Source of the DNA: Deltaproteobacteria bacterium
GTDB lineage: Bacteria > Desulfobacterota > Desulfobacteria > Desulfobacterales > B30-G6
Reading direction: 5' to 3'
NCBI GenBank assembly: GCA_022340465.1
Contig: JAJDNW010000030.1
Span: 22,564 to 86,563 of the forward strand
DNA: 64,000 bases
Position numbers and translations under genes: made by a program. The notes under the pieces were generated by a model, which ran no database searches, was not told the DNA's origin, and saw only the letters and a list, made by a program, of their open reading frames with translations. Each line of letters starts with the position of its first letter. Position 1 is the stretch's first letter. This document shows positions 35,452 to 43,072 of this stretch, in pieces.

Positions 35452-36123
35452 TTAAACTGCTCTTCCTTCAAAGCGTTTGGACGTGATGCGGCTGTTTTCC
35501 GGCGACCACTGCATGCACAGCCCGTGGTCCAGCGCACCGCAGGTGATGATGCAAGGCTTTCTGTGGGCAATGTCGATGGCGCATTCAGGGCGGACGCTTT
35601 CGGAAACGATGCGCCCGTTGTCGCCCTGCCAGGTGATTGCCGGCGCATGACTGTGCCCCCTCAAGAGGATGCGGTCCGGAAAGTCGCGGAAAAATCGCCG
35701 GGCATGACCATGATGCATGGCTCCAACCATGCAGGAGAGCCCCATTTCACTTTCGAAGGGGAGCGAATGGGCCAAAATAATCCCACCGTGATGAATCACC
35801 AAGGGAAGCGTTTTCAGGTAAGCCAGTGTTTCCCCCCCGATGGACAGCTTTTTTCTGCCTGTTTGATTCACGACGATCATATGGTCGTTGTTGCCCTTGA
35901 CGCTGTGAACCCGATACTTCCGGAGTAATTGCACGCAGGCATCGGCGGTACCCGGATCCAGGGAGTCACAGATGTCACCCAGGTGATAGATGGTCACGCA
36001 CCCCTTTTGCCGCAGGTAGGCCAGGGCGGCCGCCAGGGGTTCCACCTGCCCATGGCTGTCGGCGACAATGCCCACCGGGGTGCCGTCGTCCGGATTTGGG
36101 TGCTTGGAGGGGGGACCGGCCAT
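35452..36123 (-). CDS. Metallophosphoesterase (calcineurin-like)
   Basis: This roughly 223-residue phosphoesterase has the motifs ADSHGQ near residue 20, HLGDICDS near 47, GNNDHM near 80, HHGGIILAHS and RGHSHAPAI near 170, a complete set of di-metal ligands. It is of the YfcE/MJ0936-like kind (phosphodiesterase or phosphatase of unknown substrate). The start is uncertain: ATG 36123 gives a short leader, ATG 36141 adds 6 residues and the frame runs on to 36195. None has a good ribosome site. It diverges from the fatty-acid operon starting at 36307. Confidence 0.83.
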   Translation of the reverse strand: MAGPPSKHPNPDDGTPVGIVADSHGQVEPLAAALAYLRQKGCVTIYHLGDICDSLDPGTADACVQLLRKYRVHSVKGNNDHMIVVNQTGRKKLSIGGETLAYLKTLPLVIHHGGIILAHSLPFESEMGLSCMVGAMHHGHARRFFRDFPDRILLRGHSHAPAITWQGDNGRIVSESVRPECAIDIAHRKPCIITCGALDHGLCMQWSPENSRITSKRFEGRAV

Positions 36124-36188
36124 GCCCAGGAGACATACCATACCGACCGGAAATGGACAACTGTCGTGAAAATTTCTGCAGGAAGCGC

Positions 36189-36217
36189 TTGACAAAAAAA
36201 ATGGTGAGGATTACTAA
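36189..36217 (+). promoter_or_regulatory. Possible promoter of the fatty-acid operon
   Basis: TTGACA (36189-36194) is followed after 17 bases by TACTAA (36212-36217), a consensus -35 with a moderate -10. A very AT-rich tract with alternating TATA runs (36238-36267) follows before the acyl-CoA dehydrogenase start at 36307. It could bind the downstream TetR-family regulator, but no clear operator symmetry is visible. Confidence 0.45.
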
Positions 36218-36306
36218 TCATTTTAACATACCGAAATAGTATATAATATAATATATACATATTTTAATTAGTGAATATTACCAACCCAAAGGAAGGGAGT
36301 GCAACC

Positions 36307-37476
36307 ATGGGAGGCCGGTCGAGCAAAGTCGAGCAGATCTATTTTACCAGGGACCACGAAATGGTCCGGCGGTCGGTCCGCGATTTTGTCAATAAAGAGA
36401 TCAATCCCCACGTGGACGAGTGGGAAGCGCAGGGCGCCGCGCCGCTTAAAGCGTTGTTCCGAAAAATGGGTGAATTGGGTTTTTTGGGGATACGCTACGA
36501 TCCGAAGTACGGTGGGCAGGGGCTGGACTACTGGTATGAAACCGTTTTTTTGGAAGAGCTCGGACACATCAGAGCGCTGGGTCTGCCGGTGGCTATTACG
36601 GTCCAGACCAATATGGCCACCCCCGCCATCGACGAATTCGGCAGCGAATACCTCAAAGAAACCTATCTGAAGCCCGCCATTGCAGGCGAGAAGGTGGGCG
36701 CCATCGCCGTTACCGAACCGGGTGCCGGTTCCGACGTGGCGGCCCTGGCCACGACGGCGACGAGAGAGGGGGACCACTATGTCATCAACGGGTCGAAAAT
36801 GTATATCACCAACGGAACCCAGGCCGATTTCTTCACCCTGATGGCCAGAACCGGTGACGATCCGGGGTACCACTCTTTCAGCCTCATTGTGGTTCCGTCC
36901 GACCTGCCGGGGATCACGGTTGGCCGAAAATTGGACAAACTGGGCGCCCGCATCAGCGATACGGCCGAACTTTTCTTCGACAACGTCAGGGTTCCCGTCG
37001 GCAATCTCATCGGCGAGGAGGGCGAGGGGTTCATCTATCAGATGAGGCAGTTTCAGCATGAACGCTTTTCCCTGTTGCCATTCGCCTGCACGGCGGCCAG
37101 GGACATCGTGGACATGACCGTCGATTACATTCGGGAACGGGTCGTGTTCGGGAAGCCGTTGATTAAAAAACAGGTGCTGCGGCATCGACTCGCGGACTGG
37201 CTGACGGAAATCGAATGCCTACGGCAGCTGATCTATCACATCGTACGCATGAAGGAGGCCGGCATGGACGCGACCCGCGAGATTTCCATGGGCAAACTGG
37301 TTGCCGGCCAACTGCTGCACCGGGTCGCAGACGGATGCCTGCAGATGCACGGCGGCATGGGATTCATGAGCGACTCCGTCATATCCCGCTATTACCGGGA
37401 TGCGCGCGGGCTCTCCATCGGGGGCGGAGCCGACGAGGTGATGCGGGACATCATCGCCAAGATGGAAGGTTATTGA
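36307..37476 (+). CDS. Acyl-CoA dehydrogenase (long-chain/citronellyl-CoA type)
   Basis: This 389-residue FAD enzyme catalyses the first step of beta-oxidation. The first signature reads AVTEPGAGSDVAALATTA near 138-155, and the C-terminal signature MHGGMGFMSDSVISRYYRDARG near 350. The end reads SIGGGADEVM; there is no glutamate at the position used by short- and medium-chain enzymes (IYEGT). Long-chain and isovaleryl-type enzymes carry their base elsewhere, so activity is still expected. The ATG at 36307 is chosen because GGAAGGGAG lies about 8 bases upstream. It is the first gene of an operon with a TetR regulator, enoyl-CoA hydratase, flavoprotein, Fe-S protein and acyl-CoA ligase. Confidence 0.93.
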   Translation: MGGRSSKVEQIYFTRDHEMVRRSVRDFVNKEINPHVDEWEAQGAAPLKALFRKMGELGFLGIRYDPKYGGQGLDYWYETVFLEELGHIRALGLPVAITVQTNMATPAIDEFGSEYLKETYLKPAIAGEKVGAIAVTEPGAGSDVAALATTATREGDHYVINGSKMYITNGTQADFFTLMARTGDDPGYHSFSLIVVPSDLPGITVGRKLDKLGARISDTAELFFDNVRVPVGNLIGEEGEGFIYQMRQFQHERFSLLPFACTAARDIVDMTVDYIRERVVFGKPLIKKQVLRHRLADWLTEIECLRQLIYHIVRMKEAGMDATREISMGKLVAGQLLHRVADGCLQMHGGMGFMSDSVISRYYRDARGLSIGGGADEVMRDIIAKMEGY

Positions 37477-37508
37477 TACCCAAGGGGATATCTACAGGTG
37501 TTAGGATC

Positions 37509-38150
37509 ATGTCGAAACATATAAACAATATCCGGGTTGCCGGCGTGCCCGCCGAGAAGGGCTATCCCCCCGGGAGGATCAAAATTGCCGAGGCCCTGCG
37601 CCGCCTTCTGGAGCAAAAGGACTTCAACGCCATCACCACGGCGGAAATTGCGCAGACGGCCGGGGTTACCGAGGCCTTGATTTACAAATATTTCAAGGAT
37701 AAAAGAGATTTGTTGCATCAGGTGCTGGGCGAGTACCTCGAACAGTACCACCAGAGAGTGAGAGAAGATCTCAAAGGGATTCAGGGCGCCCTGAACAAGC
37801 TCAGAAAGTTGATCTGGTCCCACATTCACGTGTATGCCACCAACCGGGTGTTCGCCAGGATTCTGCTCATCGAGGTCAGGAACCATCAGGACTACTATCA
37901 CAGCGAAACCTATGAACTGGTCAAAATTTACAGCAGCACCATACGGGACATACTCGAAGAGGGGGCGGCCACCGGTGAGATCAGGGGGGACATTTCCGTC
38001 AACCTCGCGCGGCAGGTCATTTTAGGCAGCATCGAGCAGGTGTGCCTCACAGGGATTACCTTCGGGCGGGATATCGACCCCGATTCCCTGACGGATGCCA
38101 TCTGTGATATCGTATTCAAGGGCATAGCGTTGGATGACAATTTTAAATGA
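37509..38150 (+). CDS. TetR/AcrR family regulator of the fatty-acid operon
   Basis: This 213-residue repressor has an N-terminal helix-turn-helix (residues 25-70, ITTAEIAQTAGVTEALIYKYFKDKRDLL) and a helical ligand-binding domain after it. Its place inside an operon of beta-oxidation genes suggests it senses acyl-CoA and controls this operon, like FadR/PsrA-type TetR proteins; that is inference from context. The longer open frame from 37215 is a shadow of the acyl-CoA dehydrogenase in another frame. The ATG at 37509 lies 32 bases after the dehydrogenase stop. The ligand domain has no notable motif. Confidence 0.9.
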   Translation: MSKHINNIRVAGVPAEKGYPPGRIKIAEALRRLLEQKDFNAITTAEIAQTAGVTEALIYKYFKDKRDLLHQVLGEYLEQYHQRVREDLKGIQGALNKLRKLIWSHIHVYATNRVFARILLIEVRNHQDYYHSETYELVKIYSSTIRDILEEGAATGEIRGDISVNLARQVILGSIEQVCLTGITFGRDIDPDSLTDAICDIVFKGIALDDNFK

Positions 38151-38171
38151 AGGCATGGGAAGGAAAAGACG

Positions 38172-38972
38172 ATGGAATATGAGACATTGACGTACGATGA
38201 GCCCGAAGACGGGCTGGGGCTGATTACCCTCAACCGGCCGGAGCGTTTGAACGCGATGAACCTGAAAATGCTGGACGATTTTTACGCCCTGTTTGCCGAT
38301 CTGGCGAAGCGTGATTCCGTACGGGTGTTGATACTGGCGGGTGCGGGGAAAGGGTTTTGCTCAGGGGCCGACCTGAAAGATGACAGGCTGTCGAGCGAAG
38401 AAGGCCTCACATATTTTTCGTCGGCCTCCATTCACCTTGAAAAGATCCAGAAAATCTATTCCGGCGTCATCGAAGTGATGGTCAGGCAGCCCCAGCCGAT
38501 CATTGCCGTGGTCAACGGGGCCGCAGCCGGGGGGGGGATGTGCCTCGCCCTGGCGGCGGATGTGATCATCGCCGGCCCCAGGGCGCGTTTTATCCCCTCT
38601 TTCATCAACATCGGCCTGTCCGGCGGAGAGCTGGGCACCACCTACTTTCTGCCCAAAGCCGTGGGGCGCGCCAAAGCGGCGGAAATTTTGTTGACCGGGC
38701 GCACGGTGGGTGCCGAGGAAGCGGACAGAATCGGGCTGGTGAGCCGTCTGGTGGGCGAAGAGGAACTCATGGACACCGCCCTGGAGACAGCCAGAACCAT
38801 GCTGGGAAAATCGGTCCTCGGGCTCCGGTTGACCAAAGAGACCATTCGCCAGAACCAGAACGCTCCTTCCCTGGAAACGGCCATCGAATTGGAAAACCGG
38901 AACCAGAGCATTTTGTGTTGCGCGCCCGATTTTTTCAACGCCGTCAAGGCCTTTGTAGAGGCGGGAAATTAG
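38172..38972 (+). CDS. Enoyl-CoA hydratase/isomerase family protein
   Basis: This 266-residue crotonase-fold enzyme shows the oxyanion-hole segments GAGKGFCSGADLKD near 57-70 and VNGAAAGGGMCLALAADVII near 112-131. In the canonical hydratase pair of glutamates, the second position lies in FINIGLSGGELGTTYFLP near 145, where the G-L-S-G-G-E-L-G pattern keeps one acid; hydration or isomerisation cannot be separated. A GGGAAGGAAAAG site precedes the ATG. The gene lies 21 bases after the TetR gene in the operon. Length is normal for the family. Confidence 0.9.
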   Translation: MEYETLTYDEPEDGLGLITLNRPERLNAMNLKMLDDFYALFADLAKRDSVRVLILAGAGKGFCSGADLKDDRLSSEEGLTYFSSASIHLEKIQKIYSGVIEVMVRQPQPIIAVVNGAAAGGGMCLALAADVIIAGPRARFIPSFINIGLSGGELGTTYFLPKAVGRAKAAEILLTGRTVGAEEADRIGLVSRLVGEEELMDTALETARTMLGKSVLGLRLTKETIRQNQNAPSLETAIELENRNQSILCCAPDFFNAVKAFVEAGN

Positions 38973-39015
38973 GCAGGAAGCGGTTGCGACCCTTGAGGTC
39001 AACAAAGGCCGCAGT

Positions 39016-39033
39016 AATCACGAAAACAAGAAA
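39016..39033. repeat. Short dispersed intergenic repeat, copy 1
   Basis: The 18 bases AATCACGAAAACAAGAAA occur identically at 54823-54840, and both are followed by AGCACGAAA words. Related words (TTTCGTGCTTTCGTG) follow here in inverted order at 39077-39091, giving possible hairpins. It lies between the hydratase and nitronate-monooxygenase-like genes. Confidence 0.5.
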
Positions 39034-39142
39034 TACCGAAAGCACGAAATTTCAGTATACATTTTTGTGTTTTTCTCCTTTCGTGCTTTCGTGATGAATG
39101 TTTTGTAAAAGTAAATAACCAAAGAAGGAAAGGACGCTAACC

Positions 39143-40114
39143 ATGTTTAAAACCAAGATAACGGAAATGCTGGGAATTCAATACCCCATTCTGTGCGGGG
39201 GCATGCAGTGGATCAGCCGGGCCGAGCTGGTGTCCGCGGTGTGCAATGCCGGCGGCATCGGATTCATCACCGCCGAGAGTTTCGAAACACCGGATGACCT
39301 GCGGGCGGAGATCAGGAAGATGCGTGACTTGACGGATAAACCATTCGGGGTGAACATCTCCATGGTGCCTGAGTTCGGTCTTCCCGAGCGCAGCCTCCGG
39401 TTCTGCGATGTGGTTGCCGAAGAGGGGGTGAAAGTGGTCGAGACCGCTGGTCGGAGCCCCAAACCGCTGATGCCGAAACTGAAGGAGGCCGGCATCAAGG
39501 TCATCCACAAAATGACCTCTATTCGCCACGCGGAATCGGCCCAGAAACTGGGCGTGGATGCCATCACCCTGATCGGTTACGGTTCCGGCGGTCACATCGG
39601 CATGGACAACGTGGCCTCCTTCATCCTGATCCCAATGGCGGCTTCGCGCCTGCAAATTCCGGTCATCGCCGGTGGCGGAATCGCCGACGGCAAGGGCTTC
39701 CTGGGGGCCATAGCCATGGGAGCAGAAGCGGTTCTCATGGGCACGGCCTTTTTCGCCACCAAGGAAAGCCCCGTGCATGACGCCATCAAGGAAAGACTCG
39801 TAAAGACCCGGGAAACTGAAACCTGCCTGCTGCTGAATTCTATAAAAAACCCGATTCGCGTGGTCAAAAACAAGCTGGCGGACGAGTGCCTGGCCCTGGA
39901 GGAGAAAGAGGCCTCCTTCGAAGAGATCATCAACGCGGTGGCCGGCGGCAAAGGCAAGCTGGCCTACGACTGCGGGGACTCGGACATCAGCCCCATCGCC
40001 TGCGGCCAGATCGTGGGCGCTATCGATCGCGTCAAAACCGCGAAGGAAGTCATCGACGATATCGTGGAAGAGGCCGGTACCCTGATGAAGAGATTGAACG
40101 CGATGGTGAAATAA
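39143..40114 (+). CDS. Nitronate monooxygenase-like FMN protein (with conserved His)
   Basis: This 323-residue TIM-barrel flavoprotein of the nitronate monooxygenase/FabK family opens with MLGIQYPILCGGMQWIS. The conserved segment YGSGGHIGMD near residue 150 keeps the histidine used as a base in nitronate monooxygenases, and the FMN phosphate site is VIAGGGIADG and AMGAEAVLMGTAF near 180-205. In beta-oxidation clusters this family probably acts as an enoyl-CoA or dienoyl reductase or electron carrier rather than on nitronates. AAGGAAAGG lies upstream of the ATG. It is 170 bases after the hydratase gene and 59 bases before the Fe-S protein. Confidence 0.85.
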   Translation: MFKTKITEMLGIQYPILCGGMQWISRAELVSAVCNAGGIGFITAESFETPDDLRAEIRKMRDLTDKPFGVNISMVPEFGLPERSLRFCDVVAEEGVKVVETAGRSPKPLMPKLKEAGIKVIHKMTSIRHAESAQKLGVDAITLIGYGSGGHIGMDNVASFILIPMAASRLQIPVIAGGGIADGKGFLGAIAMGAEAVLMGTAFFATKESPVHDAIKERLVKTRETETCLLLNSIKNPIRVVKNKLADECLALEEKEASFEEIINAVAGGKGKLAYDCGDSDISPIACGQIVGAIDRVKTAKEVIDDIVEEAGTLMKRLNAMVK

Positions 40115-40173
40115 GTCCTAAAAGCCCAGGACCTATGCTTGGGCCTTACAGGTCCTATAGAAAAGGAGCTCGC

Positions 40174-41253
40174 ATGACGGATGTTTACAGAAAATTGCAG
40201 GAACGGCTGGACGACATGGCCACAGGCTTTCCGGCCACGGCGGATGGCGTGGAGATGAAAATTCTGAAAAGGCTTTTTACGGAGGAAGATGCCGCTCTTT
40301 TCATCGAGATGTCTCCCCTGCTCGAAAAGCCGGAGGACGTCGCCGAACGCCTGGGAAGAGAGCCGGCCGCGTTGTCGGCGCAGTTGGCGGCCATGGCACA
40401 AAAAGGCCTTCTGTTTCGGGTGAGAAAGGGCGACCGGGCCCGCTACGCGGCTCCCCCCTACGTGGTGGGTATTTTCGAATTTCAGCTCAACGAGATGGAG
40501 GGGGAGTTCGCACGGGACAACGATGCCTATTTCGAAGAAGCGCTGGGCAAGGAAATCCAGGCTTTCCAGACGCCGGTATTGCGCTCCATTCCGGTAAAGC
40601 GGGAGTTGGTGGCCGAGTGGCCGGTGGCCCCATACGAGGACGCGCTGGAGATCATCAAATCCCACAAGAAAATTGCCGTGATGCCCTGTATCTGCCGGAC
40701 GATGAACGCCGCCCTGGACAAGGCCTGCGACAAACCGCTGGAGGTCTGCATGGCCTTTGGATCGCATGCGGACTACTATGTCGAGAACAACATGGGGCGC
40801 TACATACAGGCAGAGGAGGCGCTGGAGGTTTTGAAAAAGGGCGAGGAGGCCGGGTTGGTGCTGCAGCCGTTCAATTCCCAGAAAGTCGGCGGCATGTGCA
40901 GCTGCTGCGGGTGTTGTTGCGGTGTACTGCGCTCCCTGAAAAAGCAACCCAAGCCGGCCGAGATGGTCAAAAGCAATTATTTCGCCGTGGTGTCTTCAGA
41001 AGATTGTATCGGTTGCGAAACCTGCCTCGACCGGTGCCAGATAGACGCGGTCCGGATGGCGGACGATACGGCGGTAGTCGACCTGGACCGCTGCATCGGC
41101 TGCGGCCTGTGCGTGACCACCTGTCCGGAAGAGGCCATTCGACTGATGAAAAAACCGGAATCGAACCAGTACCTGCCGCCGAAAACCGGTGCAGAAACAT
41201 ACATCAGGATCGCCGAGGAAAGGGGGAAGTTGGACAAGTTGATGCCCTCGTGA
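40174..41253 (+). CDS. 4Fe-4S dicluster protein with winged-helix-like N terminus
   Basis: This 359-residue cytosolic iron-sulfur protein has three cysteine regions. Residues 170-195 contain MPCICRTM and CDKPLEVCMAF, residues 245-255 contain the unusual run CSCCGCCCG, and two classical ferredoxin motifs lie at about 277-290 (CIGCETCLDRCQ) and 307-317 (CIGCGLCVTTC). The first 95 residues look like a winged helix (ERLGREPAALSAQLAAMAQKGLLFRV). The family is common in sulfate reducers, but its partner is unknown. Electron transfer between the flavoproteins of this operon is a reasonable inference. AAAAGGAG precedes the ATG at 40174; the longer open frame from 39886 is a shadow. Confidence 0.85.
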   Translation: MTDVYRKLQERLDDMATGFPATADGVEMKILKRLFTEEDAALFIEMSPLLEKPEDVAERLGREPAALSAQLAAMAQKGLLFRVRKGDRARYAAPPYVVGIFEFQLNEMEGEFARDNDAYFEEALGKEIQAFQTPVLRSIPVKRELVAEWPVAPYEDALEIIKSHKKIAVMPCICRTMNAALDKACDKPLEVCMAFGSHADYYVENNMGRYIQAEEALEVLKKGEEAGLVLQPFNSQKVGGMCSCCGCCCGVLRSLKKQPKPAEMVKSNYFAVVSSEDCIGCETCLDRCQIDAVRMADDTAVVDLDRCIGCGLCVTTCPEEAIRLMKKPESNQYLPPKTGAETYIRIAEERGKLDKLMPS

Positions 41254-41377
41254 CGTTAGACTTTCTTCAGCGGTAAACAAACAACATCCTTCCAGGGTGA
41301 GCCCAGAGCCGGGTCTTATGGTCCGGATATTTACTTGTAATATGCGACGTTACCAATTCGGACAGGAGGAAACGGGT

Positions 41378-43039
41378 ATGGATGAAAAGATCTGGCACCA
41401 ATCCTATGCTTCCGGTGTTTCCAAAACCCTCGACTATGAAAGGATCACTATTTCCGAAGCGCTGGCACGTTCGGCTGAAGAATATCCCGACAGGACGGCG
41501 CTCAATTACATGGGCAAACGCATCAGCTACAAAAACCTGAACGACATGGTCAACCGGTTCGCACGGGCGCTGCAGGATATGGGGATCGCGGCCGGTGACA
41601 AGGTGGGGGTCAGCCTGCCGAATATTCCTCAGGTGATCATTGCCAATCTGGCCATCTTGCGCATCGGGGCCGTGACCGTTCAGAACAATCCCCTCTACAC
41701 CGAAAGGGAGCTGGCCTATCAGCTGGCTGATTCGGATTCGAGAATCATCATCACCCTTTCCCTGCTGGTGCCCCGCATGCAGGCAATAAAATCCCGGACC
41801 AAGCTGGAAAAAATTATCGGGACCCATATCCATGCGTTTCTGCCCTTTCCCAAAAAGCAGCTTTTTCCCTTCGTGAAGAAGGAAATGTACCGTAAAATTG
41901 AAGCTGCGGAAGATGTCCTGGTGTTCGAGGACCTGTTGGGTGGCTACCCACCCGACCCGGTGGAGGACCTGAGCCGGTGGGAGGAGATGGGCGCCATCCT
42001 TTACACCGGAGGAACCACGGGTGCGAGCAAGGGGGTTATGATCAGCCACTCCCACTTGAGTTCCAACGTCCAGCAGTTTGCATCCTGGTTCCCCGATTTG
42101 AAACGGGGCGAGGAGCGTCTGGTGGGGAATTTCCCTATTTTTCACACGGCCGGATTTTCGGCCATCCAGAACCTGATCATCTGGCAGGCCTGGGAAAACA
42201 TCATGGTTCCCAGACCGGACCCGAAGATCAATCTCGATATCCTGAAGAAATACAACCCCACCTTCCTGCCGGGCGTTCCGACGATTTTTGTGGGATTGCT
42301 GGTAGAGCCCGAATTCAGAAAGCTTGACTTTTCAGGGATCAAAGGCTTCTTCTCCGGGGCCGCGCCCCTGGCCGCCGACACGATCAGGGATCTCAAGGAG
42401 ATAACCGGCGCTACCATGTGCGAGGTTTACGGCTCGACCGAGGCCGGGCCTTTCGTGACGGTCACCCCCTGGGGCGGGGAAGTCAAACCCGGCACGGTGG
42501 GCACCCCGCTGCCTGACACCGACGTCAAAATCGTGGACATCGAAACCGGTGAAAAGGAACTGCCCGTCGGCGAACATGGTGAAATCGCCATGCGAGGCCC
42601 CCAGATCATGATGGGGTACTACAAGAAGCCGGAAGAAACGGCCGAGGTCCTCAAAGACGGCTGGTTCTATTCCGGAGATATCGGCTGTTTTGACGAGAGC
42701 GGCTATTTAAGCATCACCGATCGCAAAAAGGACATGATCATTGCCGGCGGTTACAACATCTACCCCGTAGAACTGGATAACGTCCTGTTCGAGCACCCCA
42801 AGATCCTGGAAGCCTGCACCATCGGTGTCAAGGACGACTACAGGGGCGAGACCGTCAAAGCTTTCGTGGTGATAAAGGAAGGCGAAAGCCTCACCGAGGA
42901 GGAGGTGGTGGCCTACTGCCGCGAGAACCTGGCGGCTTACAAGGTCCCCAAGATCATCGAGTTTATCGACGAGTTGCCCAAGAGCGCCGTGGGTAAAATC
43001 CTCAGACGTGCGCTCAAGGAGCGAGAAGAGCACAAATAA
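41378..43039 (+). CDS. fadD: Long-chain acyl-CoA ligase (AMP-forming)
   Basis: This 553-residue adenylate-forming enzyme activates fatty acids to acyl-CoA. The P-loop YTGGTTGASKGVM lies near residue 211, the A5 motif VYGSTEAGP near 350, the A8 hinge GYLSITDRKKDMIIAGGYNIYP near 450, and the A10 lysine in KSAVGKILRR near 540. Segments such as NIPQVIIANLAILRIGAVTVQNNPLYTE are typical of FadD-type ligases. The ATG at 41378 follows CAGGAGGA; the longer frame starts upstream without homology. It ends the fatty-acid operon and is followed after 33 bases by the AsmA-like gene. Confidence 0.93.
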   Translation: MDEKIWHQSYASGVSKTLDYERITISEALARSAEEYPDRTALNYMGKRISYKNLNDMVNRFARALQDMGIAAGDKVGVSLPNIPQVIIANLAILRIGAVTVQNNPLYTERELAYQLADSDSRIIITLSLLVPRMQAIKSRTKLEKIIGTHIHAFLPFPKKQLFPFVKKEMYRKIEAAEDVLVFEDLLGGYPPDPVEDLSRWEEMGAILYTGGTTGASKGVMISHSHLSSNVQQFASWFPDLKRGEERLVGNFPIFHTAGFSAIQNLIIWQAWENIMVPRPDPKINLDILKKYNPTFLPGVPTIFVGLLVEPEFRKLDFSGIKGFFSGAAPLAADTIRDLKEITGATMCEVYGSTEAGPFVTVTPWGGEVKPGTVGTPLPDTDVKIVDIETGEKELPVGEHGEIAMRGPQIMMGYYKKPEETAEVLKDGWFYSGDIGCFDESGYLSITDRKKDMIIAGGYNIYPVELDNVLFEHPKILEACTIGVKDDYRGETVKAFVVIKEGESLTEEEVVAYCRENLAAYKVPKIIEFIDELPKSAVGKILRRALKEREEHK

Positions 43040-43072
43040 TTGGTATGTTCCGCATTTTGGAGGAAAAATGCA

